64,000 nucleotides of DNA from Acrocarpospora catenulata (GTDB lineage Bacteria; Actinomycetota; Actinomycetes; Streptosporangiales; Streptosporangiaceae). Shown here in pieces: positions 25,786-34,467 of the stretch. The translations under genes were made by a program, and so were the position numbers. The stretch's first letter is position 1. Each line of letters starts with the position of its first letter. The notes beneath the pieces are model-generated. The model was not told the origin of the DNA. It saw nothing but the letters and a program-made list of their open reading frames with translations, and ran no database searches. The DNA is taken from contig NZ_JAHCST010000009.1 of the NCBI RefSeq assembly GCF_018476525.1, positions 186,001-250,000 of the forward strand, given 5' to 3'.

Positions 25786-25817
25786 GGACTCAGTTCCACA
25801 ATTACGATACTGAGTCC
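25786..25817. promoter_or_regulatory. Inverted repeat GGACTCAGT-N14-ACTGAGTCC, likely TetR operator
   Basis: Perfect 9-bp arms separated by 14 nt, 41 bp upstream of the TetR gene at 25858. Position and symmetry suggest an autoregulatory site. It is unrelated to the TGTCAAC operators, so this TetR is probably not the master regulator of the locus. Confidence 0.6.
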
Positions 25818-25857
25818 CGCGATCCACGACAACACCGGGGTCCGCAAGAATGGCCGC

Positions 25858-26535
25858 ATGGCCACCATGTCCATCAGTCACCGCCTCGCCGAGGCAGCGG
25901 TGGCGCTCTTCGACGAGAACGGCTACGACGAGACCACCGTCGACGACATCGCGGCCCGGGCAGGAGTCAGCCGCAGCACCTTCTTCCGGTACTACCGGTC
26001 GAAGGACGACGCCGTCTTCCCCGACCACGACATGCTGATCGGCAAGGTGGACGCCCGCCTGCGCGCCTCGACCGTGGATCCCGCCATCGTGGCCGTGGCC
26101 GACGCGCTCCGCATCGTGCTCGCGTACTACGTGGACGACGCCGAGGTGTCGCTGCGCAGGTACCGCCTCGTCGGCCGGGTCCCCGCCCTGCGCCACCGGG
26201 AGATCGCCAGCGTCGCCCGCTACCAGCGGCTGTTCCGCGAGTTCATCGTCCGGAGCCTGGCGGGGACCCCCGACGCCGACCTGCGCGCCGAGTTGATGGC
26301 CGCCTCCGCCGTCGCCGCCCACAACCAGGTCCTGCGCGGCTGGCTACGCGCCGGCGGCACCTACGACCCCTCCGGCCCCCTCGACCACGCCCTCGGCTAC
26401 GTGATCGAAACCTTCCGCCACCAGGAGCGGCAACCACACGCCCGCGACGAGATCGTCGTCGCCGCCTTCCCCCGCTCGGCCTCCCCCCAGGCGGTCATGG
26501 ACGCCATCCAGGCCCAACTGAACTCCCGCCCCTGA
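25858..26535 (+). CDS. TetR/AcrR family transcriptional regulator
   Basis: 225 residues from ATG 25858; the open frame extends upstream to 25636 but that stretch contains the inverted repeat. The DNA-binding domain spans about residues 5-55, with TVDDIAARAGVSRSTFFRYYRSKDDAVF as the recognition helices, a sequence very typical of actinobacterial TetR proteins. The C-terminal domain is Ala/Arg-rich and helical. It is convergent with the lanthipeptide operon and separated from the catabolic genes by the SDR remnant, so its target beyond its own promoter is unclear. Confidence 0.87.
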   Translation: MATMSISHRLAEAAVALFDENGYDETTVDDIAARAGVSRSTFFRYYRSKDDAVFPDHDMLIGKVDARLRASTVDPAIVAVADALRIVLAYYVDDAEVSLRRYRLVGRVPALRHREIASVARYQRLFREFIVRSLAGTPDADLRAELMAASAVAAHNQVLRGWLRAGGTYDPSGPLDHALGYVIETFRHQERQPHARDEIVVAAFPRSASPQAVMDAIQAQLNSRP

Positions 26536-26602
26536 CTGCCAGGCCCGACAGGCCGAGGGCAGCTTGCCGACCAGCGAGTCGATCTGGGTGTCGAGCGCGG
26601 CT

Positions 26603-27412
26603 TCAGTCGTTGAACACGACGCTTTTCGCCGCCTGCGAGAGGTTTGCCTGTATATGGTATGGAATGCCCATCCGGTTCCAGTGGAAGATCACATGGTGGG
26701 CTATCACTGCGCGAATTCCCCGGCTCAACCGCCCTTCCTCGGCCAGGGCCCGGAGCGTACAGCCCGCCCTCTCGAAGCCGGACAACCAGTCGCCTGCGAA
26801 GACCAGCGGTCCCGTGCGAAGATCGCTCGCCGTGCTCGTGTCTGCGGTGAGGAGACGTTCAACGGCGGACTGGAAGGTCGGTCCCTGCGTCAGAGGGGCG
26901 ATTTCCTTGGACGGCCGTAGCTGGACGACTCTCGCCCAGACGTCTCCCCACTCAAACCAGTCCAGCCCGGCCGCCCGCATGAGGGCAGTGCACAGCAGAA
27001 CCGACAGCTCACGCCGTTGGACAGGTTGATCTTCGCCGAGTCGGGCGAGCTGAGCGAAGATGTGGCGGCTGTCGTGGTGGAACAGGGTATGAGCGGCGAC
27101 CATACCGAGTTCACCGCCGAATGCGTGGCTCTCGGGTTCGTAGATCGTTTCTGCGCAGTGCGAGACATGACGGGTCGCCCGCAGACGATTCACTGCCTCC
27201 TTGAAGAGGTCCCGTACCTCGTCGGCGGCGTCATCAGCCGGTTGGTAGCGGACACGCCATTGCTGTTTTCGGATGAAGAACCAGGACCTCACAAGCGCGG
27301 CAGTGTCGATGCGTAGCAGAACCGGGCCGAGGTGGGTGAAAGCGTACTGCTCAGCGGCATGACGATCGGTGAACGTCACGGCGATCTGCCGCCAGGGCGA
27401 AAGCCGGTCCAT
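26603..27412 (-). CDS. Thiopeptide-type bacteriocin biosynthesis protein (stand-alone SpaB_C-like domain)
   Basis: 269 residues from ATG 27412, two nt after the LanC stop; in-frame upstream starts would overlap lanC. The N-terminal segment WRQIAVTFTDRHAAEQYAFTHLGPVL and the following WFFIRKQQWRVRYQP are hallmarks of the thiopeptide-type biosynthesis family, which is the glutamate-elimination domain of split LanB dehydratases. Here it accompanies a full-length LanB with its own C-terminal elimination domain, which is a recurring arrangement in FxLD clusters. It is the last gene of the operon and probably helps dehydrate the precursor or binds another precursor or tRNA-activated residue; its exact part is unknown. 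Confidence 0.85.
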   Translation of the reverse strand: MDRLSPWRQIAVTFTDRHAAEQYAFTHLGPVLLRIDTAALVRSWFFIRKQQWRVRYQPADDAADEVRDLFKEAVNRLRATRHVSHCAETIYEPESHAFGGELGMVAAHTLFHHDSRHIFAQLARLGEDQPVQRRELSVLLCTALMRAAGLDWFEWGDVWARVVQLRPSKEIAPLTQGPTFQSAVERLLTADTSTASDLRTGPLVFAGDWLSGFERAGCTLRALAEEGRLSRGIRAVIAHHVIFHWNRMGIPYHIQANLSQAAKSVVFND

Positions 27413-27414
27413 CG

Positions 27415-28635
27415 CTATCCGTTCTGGTCGTATGGCGGGTCGAGCAGAAGACATGCGTCCCAGCTGGTGATGGGTTGCTCGGTGGCCACGCTGGTGAGCG
27501 TCAGCGCCAGACCCGCCGCGCCGGACAGGAATCCGGGCTCCAGATTGGAGGGAAGGTCGGGGAAGCGGCCGGTGAGGTTGTTCACGCTGTCGGTGAGGGC
27601 GGCTGTGTCGGCGGTGGCCGCGATGCGCCGAGAAGTATGGAGCAGGCCCGCCCATCCGTGGCACAGGCCGGGGCCAGTGATGCGGTCCAGTTGTCGGGGA
27701 TCGGCCAGACAGCCCTGCAGCGCATGTTCAGCGTGGCGTCGCCGGTCGATGTCGCCGAGCGCGATCCCAGCAAGTTGCTGTGCACGCGCGTGCCCGGGGG
27801 TGCCGTAGCACCAGGACGGCCGCGCCGGTGCGGGCTGCCGGGTCTGCCCGGTCATGGCCTCCTCGAGCGTGACCACCTCAGGCCACCAGGAACCTGCTGG
27901 GTGGGCTTGCCGCCAGGTGTCGGTCCAGTCGCAGATCCGGCGGATCGCGTCGGTTTGGCCGTCGACGACGATCCCACGCACGGTGGCCAGGGACAGCAGC
28001 GCCAGGGGGCCGCTGATGCCGTGGGCCATGCTGAGGTTGCCGTGCCCGCCTGTGGCTCTGTTCGCGCGCCGCCCGGACGGCGCTTCGTGGGTCCACCAGC
28101 CGGGCAGGTCGTCACGGCCGAGAGGCCGCGTCAGCCGTACGAGATAGGCGAGCACCTCGGCGAGCACCTCGCTCCCGGGGTGGCGGCGCAGTAGGTGGGC
28201 ACCGAGCCCGGTCAGGCCCTTGAACAGGTCGAGCTCGGCGAGGGAAGGGCGCTCGCCGCGGTCGATCCGGTTGTTGGCCTGATTGAGACGTTGCCGGGTG
28301 AGGCCGGTGATCTGCGCGTCCAGCTTGGCCAGGGCACGCTCGTACCGGCCGGGAGCGGCGGCGCCGTGGAGGACGTAGGCGAGGGCCGGTGCGCCGAACA
28401 GCAGGTTAGCCTGCGGGCTCGCGGTGATGAGACCGCTCGCGGCGATGGTGAGCCAGGAGTGGGCCGTGGTCCAGTCTCCCAAACCGGCGGCGGCGCGTTC
28501 GATGTGAAGCAGGGCGACACCGGCGGCGCCTCGGCTCAGTGACTGGGGGTGGCCGTCCGGATCCGACACCTGGTCGGGGACTGCGAGGCTGGCGGCCAAC
28601 TCGGCCGTGTAGGTGGAGACGTTGAGGCGGGTCAT
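27415..28635 (-). CDS. Lanthionine synthetase C family cyclase (LanC)
   Basis: 406 residues from ATG 28635, overlapping the LanB stop by 4 nt; the open frame runs on upstream but only as a shadow of lanB. Zinc ligands of LanC cyclases are present: C276 in WCYGTPG, and C325-H326 in GLCHGWAG; MAHGISG near residue 205 is another family motif. It catalyses addition of cysteine thiols to dehydroalanine or dehydrobutyrine in the precursor to form lanthionine rings. Gene order LanB-LanC-SpaB_C follows the precursor gene. Confidence 0.92.
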   Translation of the reverse strand: MTRLNVSTYTAELAASLAVPDQVSDPDGHPQSLSRGAAGVALLHIERAAAGLGDWTTAHSWLTIAASGLITASPQANLLFGAPALAYVLHGAAAPGRYERALAKLDAQITGLTRQRLNQANNRIDRGERPSLAELDLFKGLTGLGAHLLRRHPGSEVLAEVLAYLVRLTRPLGRDDLPGWWTHEAPSGRRANRATGGHGNLSMAHGISGPLALLSLATVRGIVVDGQTDAIRRICDWTDTWRQAHPAGSWWPEVVTLEEAMTGQTRQPAPARPSWCYGTPGHARAQQLAGIALGDIDRRRHAEHALQGCLADPRQLDRITGPGLCHGWAGLLHTSRRIAATADTAALTDSVNNLTGRFPDLPSNLEPGFLSGAAGLALTLTSVATEQPITSWDACLLLDPPYDQNG

Positions 28636-31600
28636 CTCTTCGACCGGTGTTGATGGGCCAGGGCAGCGGCGCGAGCAAGGCGCAGGCAGAGGCGTTCGCT
28701 CGCGTGGTCGATCCCGGTCATTCGGGCGTGATGCAGGTGCAGCAGGCTGGCCAGGACGGCGTCGGGTTGCGATTGCCCGGCGGGATGTCCGGGGGTGTGT
28801 TGATCGGCCAGGTGGGCGCGGTAGGCGGCCAGCGTCTGGCGGCGTCGCTGCCAGGCGCGGGTGACCTGGTCGCCGCCGGGCAGAGCGCGCAACGCGGCCC
28901 AGTCGCGGCACGGGTTGGCCAGCGACTGGGCTTCGTTGTGGAGTGCGCGGTCGATGGGCGGGGCTGGGCGGCGGGGGACATGCTGAACGAGCCATGCCGT
29001 TCCGGCATCGTTGCCGCCGGTGAATGCGGTGGCCAGGTCGAAGATGCTCGCGGTGGTGACAGCGGCTGGGCATAGGCCCGCGAGGGCGGTCATCGTCAGT
29101 TGGGCGAGAGTGGCACGGGAGTCGGCGGCGAACACGGTTTCGGCAGCCTGCAGGGCGGCGCCGGCGCCGTACCGGCCGGGCTCGGGATAGTAGGTGTCGA
29201 ACACCAGGTCGCGTAGCAACCCACGCTCGCGGACACGGCTGGCCCATGCGCCGACGCGACGGGCGGCCGGGCCGTAGTGGTCGACATCGTGAAGCGGAAA
29301 CCGTAGCCGTAGGTGGGGCTGCGGATTGTGATGCCGCAGAAACCACCAGCCGTCTTCGGGGCCTTCCTGCCATTCGGCGAGCAGGCCGGAAAGGTGCCTG
29401 GTGAGGATCTCGCTCTGGCTGTCGGGCTGGGCGTACAGGCGGACGTACAGCCATGGTGAAGCGCCTGGCGGGTGCCCGGGGTGGTGGAGCGGAAGAAGCG
29501 GCGTGCCCACATGCCCAGCCGGGGGCGCGGTATTTCCGGGGCGTGGGGCAGGGGCGGCGGCCAGCGGAAGAACGATCTCGTGGGCATGACCGCCGGTCCA
29601 GCCGTACGCCTGGTGGCCGGGGGCCTCGGTCAAAGTTGCGGCATGTTCTCGGTTCAGGTGGGCGCGCAGGATGGCCAGGTGCGCGGGCTCGTCCAGGTCC
29701 AGGCGAAGGCGGACGTCGCTGTCGCCGAGGAAGACCAGGCCGGGGATGCGGTGGAGGGTGCGCAGGCTCTGCCATGCCTGCGCCCATGCCGGCCAGTCCG
29801 TTTGGGGGTTGGGTAAATCCGTGGCGGTTAGATTCCAGGTGGCGGGACTCAGAATGGTCCGGCGGTAGCGGATCCGCGGCAGGAATGGCAGGGTGGCGGC
29901 GGCGCCCCAGGTGAACGGCACACACGCGGCCGAGCGGGCGTATGTGATCTCGCACAGGAACCGGGCGAGGGGGTGAGTGGCGCGGCGGAGGTCCAGCGCG
30001 TTGGCCATGAGCGGCTCCACGACCTCCCCACGGGACAAGGAGACCAGGAACAGGCGGTGAGCGTCGCCGCTGACCGCCAGGTCGTGCAGCGGGAGGTGGT
30101 CGAGTTCCGGAAGCTGGTGTTCGCCGAGCGGGATCAGGGTGGTGATGGCCGGGCCGCGAGCAAGATTGGCCGCGCGGGGGGACAGCGGCGGGCAGGAGAT
30201 CTGGGCGAGCACAGCGCCGGGGTGCAGCGTGGGCAACTCGGCCAGCACGCCGGCCATCCGGTCACGGTCGCCGGGCGGTAGCAGGTGCAGGAACCGGCCC
30301 ACGGTGGTGCCGGCCTGGCGGGCGGCGCTGACGACCACCAGCGTGAAGTCGCCTGCGTTGATAGCTGCGGTGGTGGCGGCATGGAGGGCGAAGCGCAACT
30401 CGGTGTGCGGCACCGGATACGGCGGTCGCGGTTCGTCGGCGCCCGCGGCCAACTTGATCAGGGTGTCCTCGTCGAGGACGACCTCTTGGCCGTGGAGCGC
30501 AGCCCGTTGCGCAAGCCGCAGTAGAGCCCGGTCGCGGCCGGTGAGCGGAGGCGGACTGCCTTTGGCGGGTGAGCCGCGGTAGCCGGCCGGATAGCCGAGC
30601 CCGGTGTCGGCGTTCACGACGTCGGCGAGCGGGACGACCGCGCCGATCCCCCACCGGTTCAGGAACGCCTCGTGGTAGTCCCGCCAAGACGGGCTGCCAT
30701 ACGGGTGCTGGGACAGGCGAACCAGGACGGCTGCGGCCCCTGCCGCCTCACGGACAACCGTGTCGGGCAGCGTCGTACGGCAGTCGAGCCGGAGGTCGAT
30801 GGCGAGTGCGGGCGCGGGACGATCATGCACGGTGGCCATCCGCTCGGTCGCCGAGGTGCGTTTGGCGTGGCGCTCGTGGGATGAGACCGAGCGGGCGTGC
30901 TGGGCCAGCTCATCCCGGATGGTCCGCAACTGGCAGAGGACGTCCGCGGGGGCGGCGTGGCCGAGGGCGGCGAGGTTGGCGATGAGATGTGTGAGCGGAT
31001 CTGTGACGTCCATCGGCGGGTGGAGGCTGCTGATCAGGACACTGTGCTGCACCAGAACGGCCAACATCGACTCGATCTCGGCCACCGGATGGTCGGGGCG
31101 CTCGGTGGCCAGCAGCCGCGTCAGCTCGGCGATCGTGATGGGCGTGCAGGCGGCCTTTAGCACCGCCTGCACCGCCGGGGTGTTCCGGATCGTCACATCG
31201 GCCGTCGCCGCGCCGCCGGGTTGCAGGCGGCAGGGGACCACGAGACGGTCGCCACGCTCGAACGCCAGGGTGTTGGCCACGACCTGCAAGTGGGCCCGGA
31301 GGTCGGGGCGGGCTTCCAGACGATTGATCAGCGCGGTGAGCCAGGCGCCGTCAGCTCGTGCGATGGCTCGATGCCCTGTTCCCCATTCCATGACCGCCTT
31401 GGTGGCGAGCCGTACTGCAGCTACCCCCGCGAACAGGCCGAATGGGGTGGCGCGGCCGCTGGCACGCAGAAGGTAGCGGAGGGCGGATTCGACCACCCGC
31501 CGGACGCGGCGCGGGTGCGTGACCCTCCCCTCGCACAACTCCCGTATTCGGTCGGCCAGATCGGGGCTTGCGACCGTGACAGCCTCGGCGAAGTGCTCAT

Positions 31601-31757
31601 CTGCCCAGACCTGGCGCAACCAGGCAACCCACTCAGCTACGGGGGCAGGGTTGCTGCCGGTCAGGTCCGGCCACGAGGGGAGGCCGGAGAGCGAGGGAAA
31701 GAGCGAGGCGCGGATGATGGCCGCGTCCACATGGCGGAACCGGACTTGATTGATCAA
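28632..31757 (-). CDS. Full-length class I lanthipeptide dehydratase (LanB)
   Basis: 1041 residues if translation starts at TTG 31757, five bases after GGGAG; the open frame continues upstream through the precursor gene in another frame, which has no LanB similarity. The N-terminal part FRHVDAAIIRASLFPSL and SALRYLLRASGRATPFGLFAGVA match the glutamylation domain of LanB proteins. The last 280 residues, from SPWLYVRLYAQP, match the SpaB_C elimination domain. The enzyme uses Glu-tRNA to activate Ser/Thr and then eliminates glutamate. It is coupled by a 4-nt overlap to lanC. The TTG start is unusual but no ATG or GTG fits better. Confidence 0.88.
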   Translation of the reverse strand: MINQVRFRHVDAAIIRASLFPSLSGLPSWPDLTGSNPAPVAEWVAWLRQVWADEHFAEAVTVASPDLADRIRELCEGRVTHPRRVRRVVESALRYLLRASGRATPFGLFAGVAAVRLATKAVMEWGTGHRAIARADGAWLTALINRLEARPDLRAHLQVVANTLAFERGDRLVVPCRLQPGGAATADVTIRNTPAVQAVLKAACTPITIAELTRLLATERPDHPVAEIESMLAVLVQHSVLISSLHPPMDVTDPLTHLIANLAALGHAAPADVLCQLRTIRDELAQHARSVSSHERHAKRTSATERMATVHDRPAPALAIDLRLDCRTTLPDTVVREAAGAAAVLVRLSQHPYGSPSWRDYHEAFLNRWGIGAVVPLADVVNADTGLGYPAGYRGSPAKGSPPPLTGRDRALLRLAQRAALHGQEVVLDEDTLIKLAAGADEPRPPYPVPHTELRFALHAATTAAINAGDFTLVVVSAARQAGTTVGRFLHLLPPGDRDRMAGVLAELPTLHPGAVLAQISCPPLSPRAANLARGPAITTLIPLGEHQLPELDHLPLHDLAVSGDAHRLFLVSLSRGEVVEPLMANALDLRRATHPLARFLCEITYARSAACVPFTWGAAATLPFLPRIRYRRTILSPATWNLTATDLPNPQTDWPAWAQAWQSLRTLHRIPGLVFLGDSDVRLRLDLDEPAHLAILRAHLNREHAATLTEAPGHQAYGWTGGHAHEIVLPLAAAPAPRPGNTAPPAGHVGTPLLPLHHPGHPPGASPWLYVRLYAQPDSQSEILTRHLSGLLAEWQEGPEDGWWFLRHHNPQPHLRLRFPLHDVDHYGPAARRVGAWASRVRERGLLRDLVFDTYYPEPGRYGAGAALQAAETVFAADSRATLAQLTMTALAGLCPAAVTTASIFDLATAFTGGNDAGTAWLVQHVPRRPAPPIDRALHNEAQSLANPCRDWAALRALPGGDQVTRAWQRRRQTLAAYRAHLADQHTPGHPAGQSQPDAVLASLLHLHHARMTGIDHASERLCLRLARAAALAHQHRSKR

Positions 31758-31839
31758 CAGTTCTCCCTGACGACTCCCTCGACCGGAGACAGGCCGGGAC
31801 CGACCGCGAGCGACGTGGCCGGTCCCGGAGGGGGTGCTG

Positions 31840-31971
31840 TCAGCAGGTGACGCCGGCGCTGTCCTCGGTGCCGCCGCAGCCGTCGCCAGTGCAGTCCTCC
31901 GAGGCGACCCGGGCGGCCGGGGTGCTGTATCGGGTGAACCGGACATCAAGGTCAAGGTCGCTGGTGCCCAT
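31840..31971 (-). CDS. FxLD family lanthipeptide precursor
   Basis: A 43-residue peptide with a strong ribosome site (GGAAGGAG) before ATG 31971. The leader carries SDLDLDVRF at residues 4-12, the region that names the family, although the first phenylalanine of FxLD is serine here. The core begins around residue 23 and holds three cysteines (27, 32, 43) and five dehydratable residues (S24, T28, T35, S38, T42), ending in VTC. An Asp-Gly pair at 30-31 inside TGDGC is the obvious place for aspartimide or isoaspartate formation by the neighbouring PCMT-like methyltransferase. It sits between the methyltransferase and lanB. Confidence 0.88.
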   Translation of the reverse strand: MGTSDLDLDVRFTRYSTPAARVASEDCTGDGCGGTEDSAGVTC

Positions 31972-32012
31972 GGAGCTCCTTCCTTCAAACGGGTTGGGAG
32001 ATGGTGCAGTGC

Positions 32013-33287
32013 CTACCTGGCAAGGTGTGGCCAGGCGAGCACGATCGCGGTATGCCGCTTGTGCAGCACAAATCCGGCCGGCATGTCGGTGATCGGGGTA
32101 GTGGAGCGGTGGATGGTGACGTGCGGCGCCGGACGGCCATGCCGGTCCCACTGGCGGATCTGCTCGGCGAACCTTACGGCGAGATTGGCGGCGTCGGGGC
32201 CGTGAGCGTACGCGCCGAATTCGAATGTGGTCTTGTCCGCGTCAACGGGGCGCAGCTTGGCCCGGTAGGCCAGAGTGGCAGCATCGGCCACGGCCGGGGT
32301 GCCCAGCCGCCAGGACGGGGTTACCACGCCGGAGTCGACGGCGTCCTGCTGGGCGGTGAGAACAGCGAAGCCGTCCAGGTGAGTGGCCAGCCACAGGTCC
32401 AGGTCGTGGAAGGGTTCCCCCTTGCCCAGAGTGACGCCCGACCAGACCTCGGCCCGCGGTGTCGCCAAGACGTCGCCGAGGGCTGCGGTGTCGGCGTGCT
32501 CGACTTCGTCAAACCACAGGCCGACCTGGTCGCCCCGCAGTTCCACACCGTGGCCCTGATGTCCGCCAGCGCCCTGCATAGGGACGAATCCGCACATGAG
32601 GTGGCTGCGGCTCTCCAGATGGTCGCTGACACGTTCGAGGGCCCAGGAGCGGGTCAGGCCGAACGTGCGCAGCGGAAGAACGAGCCGTCCCCCCTCGGCG
32701 AGCTGGTCCGTCCAGGCGGGCGGGATGTCCCACGCCCCGGCGGTGACGATGATCAGGTCAAACGGGCGGCCGGTATCGGAGACACCGAACTCGCCGTCTC
32801 GGCACAGGACTCGGACGTCGTCGTACCCGGCGGCGGCCAGGCATTCCTCGGCGCGCTGGACCACGTCGGCGTCGATGTCGATCGTGGTGACCGAGCCGCT
32901 GGGGCCGACCAGCTCGCGTAGGAGCGCCGCGTTGTAGCCGCCGGAGCCGATCTCCAGGACATGGGTGCCATCGAGGGGCCCGGCCTGGGCCAGCATCGTG
33001 GCAACGGTGGGTGGCGCGGATACTGTGCTGAGCATGACGCCGCGTTCGTCGCGTTTGGCGACGATGGAGTCGGTGCCGTAGGCCGATTCCGGTGGGACGC
33101 CGAGGGTGAACAGGTGGCGGGGCACCTTCCTGAGTGCTGTTTCGACAGCGGGCGGCAGCGGCATGCCCACGCTGGCGCTGCGGATGCAGAGCTGGTCAAC
33201 CAATCGGTCGCGTAGTGCTGTGATGTCCTGATCGGTGTACGCGCCCTCACGGGCGGTGTCGGCTGTCACCTTGCGGAGCTTAGTCAC
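32013..33287 (-). CDS. FxLD-system methyltransferase (PCMT-like, acts on precursor Asp)
   Basis: 424 residues from GTG 33287, which follows AGGAAG; an ATG at 33377 would add 30 basic residues but starts right at the operator. The N-terminal half is like protein-L-isoaspartate O-methyltransferase, with VPRHLF and the SAM motif VLEIGSGGYNAALL followed by VTTIDIDADVV. The C-terminal half of about 200 residues is the extension found in RiPP-associated PCMT homologues. Such enzymes methylate a precursor aspartate, which then closes to an aspartimide or becomes isoaspartate. It is first in the lanthipeptide operon, 41 nt before the precursor. Confidence 0.88.
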   Translation of the reverse strand: MTKLRKVTADTAREGAYTDQDITALRDRLVDQLCIRSASVGMPLPPAVETALRKVPRHLFTLGVPPESAYGTDSIVAKRDERGVMLSTVSAPPTVATMLAQAGPLDGTHVLEIGSGGYNAALLRELVGPSGSVTTIDIDADVVQRAEECLAAAGYDDVRVLCRDGEFGVSDTGRPFDLIIVTAGAWDIPPAWTDQLAEGGRLVLPLRTFGLTRSWALERVSDHLESRSHLMCGFVPMQGAGGHQGHGVELRGDQVGLWFDEVEHADTAALGDVLATPRAEVWSGVTLGKGEPFHDLDLWLATHLDGFAVLTAQQDAVDSGVVTPSWRLGTPAVADAATLAYRAKLRPVDADKTTFEFGAYAHGPDAANLAVRFAEQIRQWDRHGRPAPHVTIHRSTTPITDMPAGFVLHKRHTAIVLAWPHLAR

Positions 33288-33385
33288 GCCCACTTCCTGT
33301 TCTGTGGTGTCGCGCGAAGCCAAGTCGAGCTGGGCCGATAGACGGGGGTTTCTTCTCTTACGGCCCTCAGAACTCATCTGCCCTA

Positions 33386-33449
33386 AGTACGTACTACATA
33401 CTTCTTAATTTGGAGGGCTTAAGGAGTCAATGGGTATGTAGTACGTACT
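33386..33449. promoter_or_regulatory. Perfect 16-bp inverted repeat between methyltransferase and GntR genes
   Basis: AGTACGTACTACATAC (33386-33401) and its exact reverse complement GTATGTAGTACGTACT (33434-33449) flank a 32-nt A+T-richer spacer. Each arm contains the perfect palindrome AGTACGTACT, so two GntR dimers could bind, one over each divergent promoter. Regulation of both the lanthipeptide operon and the gntR gene from this site is inferred. Confidence 0.75.
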
Positions 33450-33466
33450 ATCGCTAAGGTGAGCTC

Positions 33467-34234
33467 ATGATGAGTCCGGGAGGCCATTACCGCGTAGTGG
33501 CAGACACGATTCGCCAGGCCATCCATGATGGCCGCTACCCGCGTGGCTCCCTGCTACCCAACGAGGAACAACTGGCCGAGGAACTCGACGTCCACCGAGC
33601 CGTGGTGAACAAAGCCCTGAAGATCCTCAAAGACGAAGGGCTGGTCTATGTGCACATGGGCGTCGGGACCTATGTCCACAAGCTCCCGCCCATCCTCCGA
33701 GATGCCGCCGTACGGCACAGCCGAACCCACCGCGAACGCGGCGGCGTACGCGGCTCGCTGGCCAGCGAACTCGCCGAGCTCAACTACACGCTGGACTCCA
33801 ACAACACCGTCGGCCCCGGCAAGCCTCCGCCGGACGTGGCGGAGGTCCTCGGCGTCGACCCGGACACCGACAGCGTCATCATCCGGGCCCGGCGCATGCG
33901 CGCAGAAGGCGTGCCCATCCAGATCGTCACCAGCTACATCCCCCGCTCAATCGCAGATGGCACCCCCATCGCCGAACGCGACCCGGGCGTGGGCGGGATC
34001 AGCAGCCGCCTGGCCGAACTCGGCCACGCGCAGGCTGACATCCAGGAGGACCTTGTCGTCCGCTCGCCCACACCCGAGGAGGCGCGCTTCCTGCGCATGA
34101 CTCCCGACCAGCGGGTCTTCGAGATCTTCCACATCGGACTGACGGCGACCATGCAGGCCGTGAAGGTCAACATCTACATCATGCCGACGCACCAATGGAA
34201 CCTGCGCTATCGCTACCCTGTCGACTCGGACTGA
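33467..34234 (+). CDS. GntR/HutC family transcriptional regulator (UTRA domain)
   Basis: 255 residues from ATG 33467 after AAGGTGAG. Residues 5-70 are a winged-helix GntR domain (HYRVVADTIRQAIHDGRYPRGSLLPNEEQLAEELDVHRAVVNKALKILKDEGLV, here only described as the standard pattern LPNEEQLAEEL then VNKALKILKDEGLV). The C-terminal 150 residues match the UTRA ligand-binding domain of the HutC subfamily. It is divergent from the lanthipeptide operon across a perfect 16-bp inverted repeat and is very likely its local regulator. Confidence 0.9.
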   Translation: MMSPGGHYRVVADTIRQAIHDGRYPRGSLLPNEEQLAEELDVHRAVVNKALKILKDEGLVYVHMGVGTYVHKLPPILRDAAVRHSRTHRERGGVRGSLASELAELNYTLDSNNTVGPGKPPPDVAEVLGVDPDTDSVIIRARRMRAEGVPIQIVTSYIPRSIADGTPIAERDPGVGGISSRLAELGHAQADIQEDLVVRSPTPEEARFLRMTPDQRVFEIFHIGLTATMQAVKVNIYIMPTHQWNLRYRYPVDSD

Positions 34235-34467
34235 CCCAGCAGCCACAGCGGGCGGCGCCGGCCGAACGCCTGGGCCCGCCACGGGCAGGACGCGCCGTAC
34301 CTGTGCGTTTCCGGCTGTGCTGGGGCGACACAAGGCAAAAGCCCGTGCCGCAAGGGTGTTTCGGTGACATCTCTACATGAATTATGTGTCGCTCTAATCA
34401 CACCTCTTGTGCCATATCACATGTGATCACTACGAATGGGAGGGTCCTTTCTATACGGAGGCTTCCT

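Noticed and set aside
25636-25857. Upstream extension of the TetR gene at 25858
   Set aside because: The frame is open but includes the 9-bp inverted repeat and lacks TetR likeness; translation from ATG 25858 gives a normal TetR N-terminus.
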